Origin: Kaistella yonginensis
Lineage (GTDB): Bacteria > Bacteroidota > Bacteroidia > Flavobacteriales > Weeksellaceae
Reading direction: 5' to 3'
Length of the DNA stretch: 64,000 bases
Assembly: GCF_030409525.1 (NCBI RefSeq)
Contig: NZ_JAUFQB010000011.1
Location: 151,858-215,857 of the forward strand
The translations under genes were made by a program, and so were the position numbers. Under the pieces are notes generated by a model. It worked only from the letters and a program-made list of their open reading frames with translations. It did not search any database and was not told where the DNA came from. The first letter of the stretch is position 1; every line of letters starts with the position of its first letter. Of the stretch, positions 25,780 through 35,116 are shown piece by piece.

Positions 25780-26376
25780 TTAATTATTCAACATCATTTT
25801 AATCCACATGGGAACCAAAGTTTTTCTTTCCGTAGCAAATTTTTGAAATTCATCATCGTCCATTAAGTCGAAAGATTGTAAAATAGGTTTGCCTAAAAAG
25901 GGAAAAACAGTCATGCTTAAATAGTTCAGTAGAAAGTGAAAAGGGTTTTGGTCTGGTTGCTTTTCTCTAATCTGTTGCATTAAAAAAGAATTATTTAAAA
26001 CTTTTTCAAAAGGCAAAATTGATTTTACATCAGAAGTTTTCTTTTGAATTTCACTTAAGACGAAAATCGGGAGGTTGGGATTTTTTGTTAAAATATCGAA
26101 GTATTTTACACTTGCCAAATCAATTTTCTCCTCTAATGTGGTTTTTTCGTTGGTGACGATAGGAATGATTTGACCGAATAATAAAACGATTTTCACTTTC
26201 ATGACCTGTTCAAACAGTTTTTCTTTGGTTCGGAAATAATAATTCAGCAAGGCCAGATTAATACCAGCTTCTTCTGCAATATCGCGGGTTCGTGTACCGG
26301 AAAACCCTTTTTCGGTAAAAACCTTGGAAGCGGCGAGTAAGATTTTATCTTCGGTTGAAAGTTCGGTTGTTGCCAT
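25780..26376 (-). CDS. TetR-family repressor of the efflux operon
   Basis: A 198-residue TetR/AcrR regulator. The N-terminal HTH is at about residues 8-55 ('ILLAASKVFTEKGFSGTRTRDIAEEAG', in part, then 'LLNYYFRTKEKLFEQV'). The remaining helical domain is the ligand-binding and dimerisation part, with a variable 'CerR/YbiH-like' look. It is the first gene of the efflux operon. A perfect 10-bp inverted repeat spans its promoter, so it very likely represses itself and the exporter until a substrate binds. Confidence 0.9.
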   Translation of the reverse strand: MATTELSTEDKILLAASKVFTEKGFSGTRTRDIAEEAGINLALLNYYFRTKEKLFEQVMKVKIVLLFGQIIPIVTNEKTTLEEKIDLASVKYFDILTKNPNLPIFVLSEIQKKTSDVKSILPFEKVLNNSFLMQQIREKQPDQNPFHFLLNYLSMTVFPFLGKPILQSFDLMDDDEFQKFATERKTLVPMWIKMMLNN

Positions 26377-26380
26377 TTTT

Positions 26381-26413
26381 AAATTAATTCTTCTGCAAAT
26401 ATAGAATTAATTT
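26381..26413. promoter_or_regulatory. Candidate TetR operator
   Basis: Perfect inverted repeat aaattaattc - 13 bases - gaattaattt, covering the -7 box of the tetR promoter; a third half-site (gaattaatta) starts at 26430. Confidence 0.65.
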
Positions 26414-26427
26414 TTTGATTTAAACAA
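26396..26427 (-). promoter_or_regulatory. Promoter of the efflux operon
   Basis: Minus-strand TTG, 21 bases, TATATTTG, about 19 bases upstream of the tetR ATG; overlapped by the inverted repeat. Confidence 0.6.
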
Positions 26428-26470
26428 ATGAATTAATTAAATGATTAAATCAACTGGGCTTGTGGTCTAA

Positions 26471-26507
26471 AAAAATGCCACCTCGATTTATATTCGGGTG
26501 GCATTTT
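26471..26507 (-). terminator. Terminator of the T9SS protein gene
   Basis: Long stem aaaatgccacc / gggtggcatttt (with cga/tcg inner pairs) flanked by A/T runs, just after the minus-strand stop codon at 26524. Confidence 0.8.
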
Positions 26508-26523
26508 GTAAACTAGTGAACGG

Positions 26524-27483
26524 TTATTTTTTGAGAAACTGGATCGATTCCACAGTTCCATTTATATCGGTTAATTTTAAAATATACTGACCCGCAGGAA
26601 GATAAACTATATTCAATGGTGTCTTTCCGGAGGTTTTTTCTGAAACAACCATTTGGCCCGTCATCGTATAAACCGTATAAAAAGTAAATTCTTTGTCAGA
26701 TTTAACATATAGCTCGTCTTTTACAGGATTGGGATAAACGGTCGGCCTTTGGTTTATTTTCACTGAACTTACACCCAAAGGACCATCTGCTGTAATTTCT
26801 ACATAGATGAAGTTGCCTTGTAAAACGTTTCCAGTAGATTGCCAAAGTGCAGAAAACAGCGTGCCATAGCCTGTAGAAGTTGTGGGAGCTGCTTGAACGG
26901 ATCTGGAAGAAATTCCGGTACCGCTGTGTCTTATTTCAATCAATAGATTGCCGCCGGTATATTGCCAGGCACTGCTGAAAGTGATTTTAAAGCTAAAATT
27001 ATTTGGGTTAGACCCGACTGTTAAAGCTCCTGCAGGAATCACTAAACTGCCTGTTCTTACTTTAGTTTGGGGACCTACAACATTGGCTGTAAAATCGAGT
27101 TGCCGATCAGCTGGTTCAACACTATCACTCAAATAGATATCAAATGCAGACATGGTCAAAGCGTTTGCAGGCCAGCTATCGACTGTACTTGCTGGCAATC
27201 GAAATGAAATTGACGTAAGGTTTTTTCCTACCAAAGAGGTGAGTAAGCTATCATCGATAATAAATTGTAATTTTCTTGCGGCGTTTCCGAAAGGTCCAAT
27301 AAACGAGCTACCCTCATTGCTGTTAGGAAGCACTAATGTTGTTTGTGCCTTGGTTGTGGTATTGTAGCCAAACATCATGATTAGTCCGATTAGTGCAGAA
27401 AAAAGTCTTTTCTTTATCTTCCGCCCGGAATGGGATTTTGGAAAAATATTTGGATTTTTGTAAAAAGTAATTTTTGTTTTCAT
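26524..27483 (-). CDS. Secreted protein with T9SS type A sorting domain
   Basis: A 319-residue secreted protein. The start at 27483 is chosen because a TAAATTTG promoter box lies between it and the upstream in-frame ATG. An unusual 46-residue basic N-terminus carries a signal sequence (ends TTTKAQ). A beta-rich domain follows (about 50-235; 'STVDSWPANALTMSAFDIYLSD' part, many Thr/Ser/Gly). The last about 75 residues form the Por sorting domain ('RPTVYPNPVKDELYV ... GQYILKL'), which directs the protein through the type IX system to the surface. The cargo domain is not identified; adhesion or binding is likely. Confidence 0.82.
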   Translation of the reverse strand: MKTKITFYKNPNIFPKSHSGRKIKKRLFSALIGLIMMFGYNTTTKAQTTLVLPNSNEGSSFIGPFGNAARKLQFIIDDSLLTSLVGKNLTSISFRLPASTVDSWPANALTMSAFDIYLSDSVEPADRQLDFTANVVGPQTKVRTGSLVIPAGALTVGSNPNNFSFKITFSSAWQYTGGNLLIEIRHSGTGISSRSVQAAPTTSTGYGTLFSALWQSTGNVLQGNFIYVEITADGPLGVSSVKINQRPTVYPNPVKDELYVKSDKEFTFYTVYTMTGQMVVSEKTSGKTPLNIVYLPAGQYILKLTDINGTVESIQFLKK

Positions 27484-27509
27484 AGTCAATAATTTTTTTT
27501 GGTTTAAAA

Positions 27510-27517
27510 CAAATTTA
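27510..27517 (-). promoter_or_regulatory. -7 promoter box (TAAATTTG)
   Basis: Exact consensus box 26 bases upstream of the preferred start of the T9SS protein. Confidence 0.5.
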
Positions 27518-27670
27518 GGTAAAATTATAATGAGGTTTTCATGACTTTTGATCAATCATATTCAAAAAAAATGAAGTTAATATAATGCTGATTTTTTAGG
27601 CAGTTTTCATAAAAAAAAGAAAGTGTCTCAATACTCGAAATCAGCCTCTGAGATTCTAATATTCGAGACC

Positions 27671-27690
27671 CAGACTCTGACAGGAGTCTG
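27671..27690. other. Small hairpin between nuoN and the T9SS gene
   Basis: Perfect 7-bp stem cagactc / gagtctg with a 6-base loop in a 272-bp gap. It has no T-run. The flanks repeat 'actcgaaat' / 'attcgagac' and 'ctctga'. The role is unknown. Confidence 0.35.
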
Positions 27691-27708
27691 TGATAAAAGC
27701 ATAAAAAA

Positions 27709-27736
27709 AGCCGTTTCATACAGTTATGAGACGGCT
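27709..27736 (-). terminator. Terminator of the nuo operon
   Basis: 12-bp stem agccgtttcata / tatgagacggct (one wobble), 4-base loop, followed on the minus strand by a T run (aaaaaaa at 27702-27709 on the plus strand); 20 bases after the nuoN stop. Confidence 0.85.
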
Positions 27737-27755
27737 TCTTCTATTTTTTTTTTAG

Positions 27756-29135
27756 TTATAATCCAAACTGCTTCGCAAACAAATCTGGGAAAACTCCCAT
27801 CGCTACTAGAGCGAAGATAATGAAAACCGCTACAATATTGTACGTTAAAGAAACTCTTTCTGAGGTTTTGAAACTGCTTTCTTTCGGGAAGAACATCGCC
27901 ATAATCAAACGCAGATAATAGGCAATTGAGAGTGCAGAACCTAAAACCGCAACCAATACTAAAAATGGGGCAGAATCAATAGCCTGCGCGAAGATTGCAA
28001 ATTTCCCCATAAAACCTGCAGTTATAGGAATCCCCGCCATTGACAACAAAGAAACTGTAGCCGTGACCGCCAAGATGGGTTCGGTATGCGCTAATCCTTT
28101 GAAAGCGTTGTAAGAAGTTTCTCTTTTTAATTTTTCAACCCAGATCAAGCACATCATTACGCCAACGGTTGCTAAAGAATAAGCGAAGAGATAGAACGCC
28201 AAGTTATAACTTGACAAACTATTCATTCCGTAGAAGATTAAAGATAAATAACCCACGTGCGACACGGAAGAGTAGGCCAACATTCGTTTGGCATTACTTT
28301 GCGCCAGACCCATAACATTCGCCAAGAATAAAGTGATAATAATTAAAACGCCTAAGATGGTAATCCATTCGCCCGTAATTCCGATAAAACCAATCGTCAT
28401 TAATTTAAATAAAGCAAAGAAGGCAGCGATCTTCACCACCGACATCATAAAGGCGGTAATTAGTGCTGGTGATCCTTGATAGACATCTGGACTCCACATA
28501 TGGAACGGTGCTAAGGAAACCTTGAAAGCCAAAGCAACCAGCATGAGGATTGCGCCTAAGTTGAACATTAAATCCTTTGGATGGTCCACCGCAAACTTAT
28601 GGATGGTGTACAAGTCAAAACTTCCGCTGCTGCCGTAAATTAGCGCCACGCCAAATAGAAGAAATCCTGTGGCGAAAGCACCCATTAAGAAATATTTAAT
28701 CGAAGCTTCGTTTGATCGCAAGTCGGTTTTATTACTTCCTGCGAGTACGTATAAAGGAATAGATAGGATTTCGATTCCTAAAAATAAAGTCACCAAGTTT
28801 TGGAAACCAAATAAAATAACCCCACCAATTAAGGAAAATAACATGAGGGTGTATAATTCTGATTGGTGATTTCGATGATTGCTGAATGAAAAACCGCCCA
28901 AGAAAAATAATAAGATGGTAATGACAATCGATATTTTGGTAAATAAAGCGGCATTTGCCCCAAATTCATACATGTGTTGGTATTGGTGGAAGAACGATAG
29001 CTCTGGTAAGAAACTGACGTAAAAAGCAATCATCAAGCCCAGAATACCAATGTATCTGGAGAATTTTCCTTGTTCAAAAACACCTGCAAATAAAGCAGCT
29101 ACTGCGGTAAGGAATATAATTATTAAAACGCTCAT
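27756..29135 (-). CDS. nuoN: NADH-quinone oxidoreductase subunit N
   Basis: A 459-residue antiporter-like membrane subunit of complex I with about 14 helices. The core 'SIKYFLMGAFATGFLLFGVALIYG' (in part) and 'VALAFKVSLAPFHMWSPDVYQGSP' carry the conserved lysine and glutamate residues of the proton pathway; 'AYSSVSHVGYL' is the second conserved block. It is slightly shorter than E. coli NuoN (485). It is the last gene of the operon, 86 bases after nuoM across a wordlike repeat, and is followed by a strong terminator. Confidence 0.95.
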   Translation of the reverse strand: MSVLIIIFLTAVAALFAGVFEQGKFSRYIGILGLMIAFYVSFLPELSFFHQYQHMYEFGANAALFTKISIVITILLFFLGGFSFSNHRNHQSELYTLMLFSLIGGVILFGFQNLVTLFLGIEILSIPLYVLAGSNKTDLRSNEASIKYFLMGAFATGFLLFGVALIYGSSGSFDLYTIHKFAVDHPKDLMFNLGAILMLVALAFKVSLAPFHMWSPDVYQGSPALITAFMMSVVKIAAFFALFKLMTIGFIGITGEWITILGVLIIITLFLANVMGLAQSNAKRMLAYSSVSHVGYLSLIFYGMNSLSSYNLAFYLFAYSLATVGVMMCLIWVEKLKRETSYNAFKGLAHTEPILAVTATVSLLSMAGIPITAGFMGKFAIFAQAIDSAPFLVLVAVLGSALSIAYYLRLIMAMFFPKESSFKTSERVSLTYNIVAVFIIFALVAMGVFPDLFAKQFGL

Positions 29136-29139
29136 TGAG

Positions 29140-29190
29140 TATAGATTTGAGATTTATAGATTTGAGATTTTAGATTTTCATCGGGATCTC
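29140..29190. repeat. Wordlike simple repeat between nuoM and nuoN
   Basis: Near-repeats of 'tagatttgagatt' (three in a row) followed by the palindromic 'cgggatctcgatctc'. Same style as other intergenic word repeats in the window. Confidence 0.4.
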
Positions 29191-29221
29191 GATCTCTTTA
29201 TTTCTTAATTATTAATTTTTC

Positions 29222-30715
29222 TTAATTCATCATTGAAGTAAAAATAAACTTCAAAGAACTGTTGACCATATCGAGCATTGGTTGCGGATATACTCCCAAT
29301 ACAATTACAAATACAACCAAACTTGCCAACACGGTAAATTCTACGCCAGTGACGTCTTCTACATTTGCAAGTACTTCTTCATCCCCTTCTCCAAACATGG
29401 CTTTGCCATAAAATCTGAAAAGATACACCGAAGAAAAAATCATCGTTGTACCAGCAATGACCGCTGCAAGAATATTATAATCGAAAATAGATTTAATTAA
29501 AATAAATTCTCCGATAAAGCCGTTGGTCAATGGGAGTGCAATTGATCCCAATAAAATTACCATAAATAAAACGGCAAACTTTGGAGCTACTTTCGCTAAA
29601 CCACCCATTTGTCTAATATCTCTAGTTTTAAATCTTTTGTAAAGAATATCGGCACAATAAAACAGACCAACCACGTTGATACCGTGGGCAAAGGCTTGTA
29701 CTAAAGCTCCTTCGCCACCTTCAATCATTAATGTTCCTTTCATCGTTAAGATTGCAGAAGCCATAATCCCGGCTGTCATCAAACCAACGTGAGATAAAGA
29801 AGAGTAGGCTATTAATCGTTTGGAGTCATTTTGAATAATCGCAATTAAAGCACCATGTACAATTCCGATAATCGCCAGTACCAGTACAATCTGTCCGGAA
29901 ATTCCTAAAATCGGTTCTGGTGTGATGGGTAATAACCATCTTAATAAACCGAATACGGCCATTTTCAACATAATTCCAGAGAGTAACATAGACCCTTGGG
30001 TTGGTGAATAGGTGTAGGTATCTGGCTGCCAGGAATGGAATGGGAAAATTGGTAACTTCACTGCGAAAGCAAAGAAGATAAACCAGAAAATCACCGTTTG
30101 TGCGCCTGAAGTTAAATCTGCGTTGTATAAATCAGTGAGAGCAAATGATGCGGAGTGGTTGTACACGTATATTAAACCGATCAACATGAATAGGGAACCT
30201 ACAAAAGTATAAACAAAGAATCGTGTAGTAAATTCTACTTTCTTGTTTTCTTGACCCCAAATTCCCGCGATTAACCAAATTGGAATTAGCGTTACTTCCC
30301 AGAAAATATAGAATAATAATCCGTCTAAAGAAGTGAAAACACCGATTAAACCAAACTGCATTAGCAGGATTAAGCCGTAGAATGTATTTCGGTACCCCGG
30401 TTTTTCATTAAAGGACGAAAGAATAATTAGCGGTGTTAAGATATTGGTGAGCAATAACATCAACATGCTCATTCCATCAATACCGAAATGCAGATTGCTC
30501 TTGATATAATTGGACCAAGGATAATTAATTTCATATTGCAAAACTCCATCAACGGTCGGTTTGAAATCAAAACCCGACAGCATATAAAAGGTCAAAAACA
30601 TTTGTGCAAATGCAATTCCTAATGCTAGATATTTACTGGCGGGATTTTTCCACGCGAACACCAAAACTGAACCTAAAAGTGGTAAAAGCAGTAATGTTAA
30701 TAATAGGTACGACAT
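29222..30715 (-). CDS. nuoM: NADH-quinone oxidoreductase subunit M
   Basis: A 497-residue antiporter-like subunit with about 14 helices. Conserved elements are 'FWEVTLIPIWLIAGIWG' (with the key Glu), 'AVKLPIFPFHSWQPDTYTYSP' (key Lys and the HSW motif) and 'AYSSLSHVGLM'. Length matches E. coli NuoM (509). It is the middle proton pump of the membrane arm and lies 3 bases after nuoL. Confidence 0.96.
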   Translation of the reverse strand: MSYLLLTLLLLPLLGSVLVFAWKNPASKYLALGIAFAQMFLTFYMLSGFDFKPTVDGVLQYEINYPWSNYIKSNLHFGIDGMSMLMLLLTNILTPLIILSSFNEKPGYRNTFYGLILLMQFGLIGVFTSLDGLLFYIFWEVTLIPIWLIAGIWGQENKKVEFTTRFFVYTFVGSLFMLIGLIYVYNHSASFALTDLYNADLTSGAQTVIFWFIFFAFAVKLPIFPFHSWQPDTYTYSPTQGSMLLSGIMLKMAVFGLLRWLLPITPEPILGISGQIVLVLAIIGIVHGALIAIIQNDSKRLIAYSSLSHVGLMTAGIMASAILTMKGTLMIEGGEGALVQAFAHGINVVGLFYCADILYKRFKTRDIRQMGGLAKVAPKFAVLFMVILLGSIALPLTNGFIGEFILIKSIFDYNILAAVIAGTTMIFSSVYLFRFYGKAMFGEGDEEVLANVEDVTGVEFTVLASLVVFVIVLGVYPQPMLDMVNSSLKFIFTSMMN

Positions 30716-30718
30716 TTA

Positions 30719-32614
30719 CTATTGTAATATAAAGTTAACAATTAATATAATTCCGATTGCTAAAGACATGATGAGAACATAATTCTCTACATTTCCGTTC
30801 TGTAGCTTTTTTGCGGCAATTCCTGAATCCTGTGCTCCGGTACCGATATAATCAACAAATCTTTTAAGAACGCCTTTGTCAAACATATTTCCACCGACGC
30901 CAAGTCCTTCGATAAATTTCACGAAAGTCGCGTTATTCAATTCATCGATGTATAATTTCTTGTTAGAAAGTTTTTCCCATCCGGTATAATTTTCATCAGG
31001 TAAAGCCATTTTTTTCTTGTTGATGTAAATGATTTTAACAAGGAACCACACTACGAAGAACATTAAAACAGTTAAACCTAGAAGGATCATTTCAGTCATC
31101 AGAGGAACTTCTGCAAGCTCTAAATCATACATATAAAGGTTTTGCAACCATTTGTCTAAGTGGGCATAATTACCGTGACCAATAAAATGTGGCAGGTTAA
31201 TGAAACCCCCAATAATTGAAAGTACTGCCAACACGATTAAAGGCAGAGTCATGGTTAAAGGACTTTCATGCAGATGATTTTTCTGTTCCTCGGTTCCTCT
31301 AAATTCCCCGTGGAAGGTTAAGTAATATGCTCTGAACATATAAATTGCCGTCATTGCTGCGATGATGAACAGAATCGCCCACAAATAAGGACTTCTTCCG
31401 TAAACATTTGCTAAAATTTCATCTTTTGAAATCATTCCCGACAGGAATGGGAATCCTGAAATTGCCAATGTTCCGATGAAGAAAGTAATATGCGTAATTG
31501 GAATTTTTTTCTTTAATCCGCCCATGAATCTCATGTCCTGTTCACCACTCATCGCGTGAATTACAGAACCAGAACCCAAGAACAGCAACGCTTTGAAAAA
31601 AGCATGCGTCATTAAATGGAACATGGCAACGGTATAAGCTCCTACACCAACTGCAACAAACATAAAGCCCAATTGCGACACGGTAGAGTAGGCCAACACT
31701 TTTTTAATATCATTTTGTCTAAGGCCGATAAAGGCTGCAACCAAAGCGGTTAATAAACCGATGAACAGAATTGCATCCATGGTGGTTGGTGCCAAAGAGA
31801 ATAAAAAATTTGATCGCACCACCAAATAAATACCAGCCGTAACCATGGTCGCCGCGTGGATTAAGGCAGAAACTGGCGTTGGGCCAGCCATTGCATCAGG
31901 CAGCCAGGTAAATAATGGGATCTGGGCAGATTTGCCGATCGCTCCAATAAATAAACTGGCAGTGATAAAAATAATAATGCCTGAATCCAATTCGAATTTG
32001 CCAGAATTTTGTGCAACTGAAAGATAATCGATTGCATTGGTTTGAAAGGCAATCATCAGAATTCCAATAATCATTCCCAAGTCACCAATTCGGTTCATGA
32101 TGAACGCTTTTCTTGCTGCTGCACCGTACTCTTTATTTTTATACCAGAAACCAATGAGTAAATAGGAACACAAGCCAACCCCTTCCCATCCGATGAAAAG
32201 AATCAGGTAATTGCTACCCATTACTAAAAGTAACATCATGAATATAAATAAATTCAGGTAGGAAAAGAAGCGGTGGAAACCTTTGTCGGTACTCATATAC
32301 CCAATTGAGTAGAGGTGAATCAGAGAGCCAATCCCGGTGATAATCATCACCATCATTAATGACAGTTGGTCGATTTGAAAACCGAAATTCACTTGAACTC
32401 CATTAATTCGGAACCATTCAAAGGCTCGTACAATTACGGGTTGTGAATTTGCATCGAACTTAAAGAATAAACTCAAAGCAATAATGAATGAGGCAAATAC
32501 AACCGCAGTTGCCAAGGTTCCTACCAACATTTTCGGAAGTTTTTTTCCGAATAAACCGTTGATTAGAAATCCGGCAAAGGGCAATAGTATAATTGCGTAA
32601 ACTAAATTTTCCAT
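30719..32614 (-). CDS. nuoL: NADH-quinone oxidoreductase subunit L
   Basis: A 631-residue distal antiporter-like subunit with about 15-16 helices and the long C-terminal lateral helix typical of NuoL. Conserved blocks are 'FIGWEGVGLCSYLLIGFW', 'GKSAQIPLFTWLPDAMAGPTP' (in part; key Lys and the proline-rich loop) and 'AYSTVSQLGFM'. The length is close to E. coli NuoL (613). It lies 6 bases after nuoK. Confidence 0.96.
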   Translation of the reverse strand: MENLVYAIILLPFAGFLINGLFGKKLPKMLVGTLATAVVFASFIIALSLFFKFDANSQPVIVRAFEWFRINGVQVNFGFQIDQLSLMMVMIITGIGSLIHLYSIGYMSTDKGFHRFFSYLNLFIFMMLLLVMGSNYLILFIGWEGVGLCSYLLIGFWYKNKEYGAAARKAFIMNRIGDLGMIIGILMIAFQTNAIDYLSVAQNSGKFELDSGIIIFITASLFIGAIGKSAQIPLFTWLPDAMAGPTPVSALIHAATMVTAGIYLVVRSNFLFSLAPTTMDAILFIGLLTALVAAFIGLRQNDIKKVLAYSTVSQLGFMFVAVGVGAYTVAMFHLMTHAFFKALLFLGSGSVIHAMSGEQDMRFMGGLKKKIPITHITFFIGTLAISGFPFLSGMISKDEILANVYGRSPYLWAILFIIAAMTAIYMFRAYYLTFHGEFRGTEEQKNHLHESPLTMTLPLIVLAVLSIIGGFINLPHFIGHGNYAHLDKWLQNLYMYDLELAEVPLMTEMILLGLTVLMFFVVWFLVKIIYINKKKMALPDENYTGWEKLSNKKLYIDELNNATFVKFIEGLGVGGNMFDKGVLKRFVDYIGTGAQDSGIAAKKLQNGNVENYVLIMSLAIGIILIVNFILQ

Positions 32615-32620
32615 TCTATA

Positions 32621-32950
32621 TTATCCTCTTAATTTATTAAAAATACTAATGTCTACCGATTTGGTATTTCTGTACAACATGGCGATGATTGCTAATCCTA
32701 CGGCAACTTCTGCAGCGGCAACCACCATGATGAAGAAGACCAAAATTTGTCCGTTTCCGTCGCCTTTATACGATGAGAAAGCGGCCAGTAGAAGGTTAAC
32801 AGAATTCAGCATCAATTCTACACATCCCAAAATAATGATGGCATTTTTACGGATTAATACCCCCAAAACACCCAGACTAAACAAAACAGAACTTAGAATA
32901 ATAAAATACTCCAGTGGCACTACCTGTATAAATGAATTTACTTCTCCCAT
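32621..32950 (-). CDS. nuoK: NADH-quinone oxidoreductase subunit K
   Basis: A 109-residue three-helix subunit. The start at 32950 (MGEVNSF) is preferred because it avoids a 20-base overlap with nuoJ and gives the usual length (about 100). The conserved glutamates sit in 'GCVELMLNSVNLLL' (helix 2) and 'AAAEVAVGLAIIAMLYR' (helix 3), as needed for proton transfer. It is cotranscribed between nuoJ and nuoL. Confidence 0.95.
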   Translation of the reverse strand: MGEVNSFIQVVPLEYFIILSSVLFSLGVLGVLIRKNAIIILGCVELMLNSVNLLLAAFSSYKGDGNGQILVFFIMVVAAAEVAVGLAIIAMLYRNTKSVDISIFNKLRG

Positions 32951-32954
32951 AATT

Positions 32955-33449
32955 CTATAAATCTTTTTTACCAATTAAAACCGCTCCTACAATTCCCGCA
33001 AGAATTAAGATTGAAGCCAACTCGAAAGGCAAAACATATTCGTTAAACAATAATCTCCCAAGATTTTTGGTAAGACCCACCGACATATCTACATCACCTG
33101 CAAAAGTTTTTTGATTTAAACCTTTAAATGCACCTAAAATGCCCACCAATAATAATCCTGCGGAAAATACACCGATGAATTTAGAGAGGTTCTTCTTTTT
33201 ACTTTCATCTTCTTTATTCAGATTCAACATCATTAATATGTAAAGAAATAAAACCATGATTGCACCGGCATACACAATGATTTGTACAATACCGAGGAAC
33301 TGCGCATTCAATAAAATATAAAGCGCTGCAATTGAAAAGAAGGTAACGATCAGCGACAAGATAGCATACATGGCATTTCTGGCAAAAACAAAATAGAATG
33401 CACTGGCCAACGCTAAAAATGACACAAAGAAAAATATGATTTGTTCCAT
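32955..33449 (-). CDS. nuoJ: NADH-quinone oxidoreductase subunit J
   Basis: A 164-residue five-helix subunit. The pi-bulge helix region 'NAQFLGIVQIIVYAGAIMVLFLY' (in part) is the family hallmark. The loop between helices 3 and 4 has a charged NKEDESKKK stretch. It is 2 bases downstream of nuoI. It takes part in the conformational coupling between quinone site and pumps. Confidence 0.95.
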   Translation of the reverse strand: MEQIIFFFVSFLALASAFYFVFARNAMYAILSLIVTFFSIAALYILLNAQFLGIVQIIVYAGAIMVLFLYILMMLNLNKEDESKKKNLSKFIGVFSAGLLLVGILGAFKGLNQKTFAGDVDMSVGLTKNLGRLLFNEYVLPFELASILILAGIVGAVLIGKKDL

Positions 33450-33450
33450 A

Positions 33451-34020
33451 CTATTTTACTGATTTTTTTTGCAATTCACTCTGACGGTCAGAAATATCAA
33501 TTCTTGCATTAATTTTCTCAACCAACTTATCTTTCCCATAAATAAAACTTCCGCGATTGGTTTCTACATCTACCAAACGGTCGGTTAAATAAATTGCTGA
33601 TTTGGGGCAAGCTTCTTCACAAAGGCCACAGAAAATACATCGCAACATATTGATTTCATACACAGAGGCATATTTTTCTTCACGATAGAGTTCTTTCTCG
33701 TCTTTGGTTCTTTCAGCAGCGGTCATGGTGATCGCTTCAGCCGGGCATGCAACGGCACAAAGCCCACAAGCGGTACATCGTTCGCGACCTTCTTCATCAA
33801 TTTTTAAAACATGAAGTCCGCGCCATACTTTTGCTCTAGGCTTTACCACTTCAGGATAAGCAAATACTTTTCCTTTTGGTCCTTCGATGGCGTGTCTTAA
33901 CGTAATAGCCATTCCCTTGAAAATTTCTGGGAGGTATAATTTTTCCATAAAAGTCATCTCTTTATTCGAGACTACTTTTGATCTGTTTGTCAGTTTCATA
34001 TTCATGGGTTTTAGCGCCAC
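33451..34020 (-). CDS. nuoI: NADH-quinone oxidoreductase subunit I (2 x 4Fe-4S)
   Basis: A 189-residue ferredoxin-like subunit of the hydrophilic arm. Two classic CxxCxxCxxxCP motifs, CTACGLCAVACP and CIFCGLCEEACP, bind clusters N6a and N6b that pass electrons to NuoB. The N-terminal 'LRHAIEGPKGKVFAYPEV' contacts the membrane arm. The basic C-terminal tail ends in KKSVK. The start may be 34020 or the internal Met at 33999. Confidence 0.95.
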   Translation of the reverse strand: MALKPMNMKLTNRSKVVSNKEMTFMEKLYLPEIFKGMAITLRHAIEGPKGKVFAYPEVVKPRAKVWRGLHVLKIDEEGRERCTACGLCAVACPAEAITMTAAERTKDEKELYREEKYASVYEINMLRCIFCGLCEEACPKSAIYLTDRLVDVETNRGSFIYGKDKLVEKINARIDISDRQSELQKKSVK

Positions 34021-34051
34021 TTTTCAGTGTTGCATTAAAACTTCTATTTAA

Positions 34052-35116
34052 TTAATTCGCGAAGAAAACAATAACTGCGGCAGTGATTACTAAATTCGCT
34101 AATGCTAATGGGATCAAGGTTTTCCAACCTAAATGCATCAATTGGTCATATCTAAATCTTGGGATCGTCCATCGGATCCACATAAAGATTAAAATTCCTA
34201 ATATGGTTTTCGCTAACATGGCGAAAATACTTAATGTTCCGGCCACGTTTTCTCCCCAGTTCTGAGAAACCCACTCAATCCCCGGAAAATTAAATCCTCC
34301 GAAAAATAAAGTTACGATTAATGCATTAGAAATGAACATGTTTACATACTCGCCGAACATATATTGACCATAGTTCATCGAAGAGTATTCGGTCATATAA
34401 CCATTGACCAATTCTGATTCGCACTCGGGTAAATCAAACGGATGACGGTTGGTTTCAGCCATCGCTGCTACAAAGAAGATAATAAAAGCCAAAGGTTGGT
34501 AGAAGATATTCCAGTTCATTCCGTCTGCAGGAATGAATCCCCAGATTTTTCCTGTTCCCTGTGAGCTGGTGATAAAGTGCAAATCTAAACTTCCGGACAT
34601 TAAAATAATCGAAAGAAGAGATAGACCCATGGCTAATTCATAAGAAATCATTTGCGATGACGCACGAATTGCACCGATTAAGGAATATTTATTATTGGAA
34701 GCCCAACCACCGATCATCATTCCATACACTCCTATGGAAACCATTGCAATCAGATATAAAACGCCTACATCGATATTGGCGACCTGTACGTTAAATGATT
34801 CTCCCCCAATGTTCAACGATTTCCCCCAAGGAATCACCGCGCCCGTAATTAGGGAAATAAACATGGTTAAAGCAGGACCCACATAGAATAAAAATCGATC
34901 TGCACCTTGTGGAACAAATCCTTCTTTAAAGAATAATTTACCACCATCGGCTAAAGGCTGCAAAATCCCAAAAGGACCGGCCCTGTTAGGACCAATTCTA
35001 TCTTGAAGGATGGCTGCTACTTTTCTTTCGCCCCATGTTGAATAGGCAGCAATACCCAAGGATACCGCAAAAAGGGTAACAACTAATATAATTTTAAAAG
35101 TAATTAAATCCATCAT
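34052..35116 (-). CDS. nuoH: NADH-quinone oxidoreductase subunit H
   Basis: A 354-residue eight-helix subunit that forms part of the quinone chamber. Conserved elements are 'GERKVAAILQDRIGPNRAGP' (start of helix 2), 'ETNRHPFDLPECESELV' (the acidic E-channel loop) and 'GYMTEYSSMNYGQYMFGEY' (in part). Its start overlaps the nuoG stop by one base, so nuoG is complete as annotated. Confidence 0.96.
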   Translation of the reverse strand: MMDLITFKIILVVTLFAVSLGIAAYSTWGERKVAAILQDRIGPNRAGPFGILQPLADGGKLFFKEGFVPQGADRFLFYVGPALTMFISLITGAVIPWGKSLNIGGESFNVQVANIDVGVLYLIAMVSIGVYGMMIGGWASNNKYSLIGAIRASSQMISYELAMGLSLLSIILMSGSLDLHFITSSQGTGKIWGFIPADGMNWNIFYQPLAFIIFFVAAMAETNRHPFDLPECESELVNGYMTEYSSMNYGQYMFGEYVNMFISNALIVTLFFGGFNFPGIEWVSQNWGENVAGTLSIFAMLAKTILGILIFMWIRWTIPRFRYDQLMHLGWKTLIPLALANLVITAAVIVFFAN

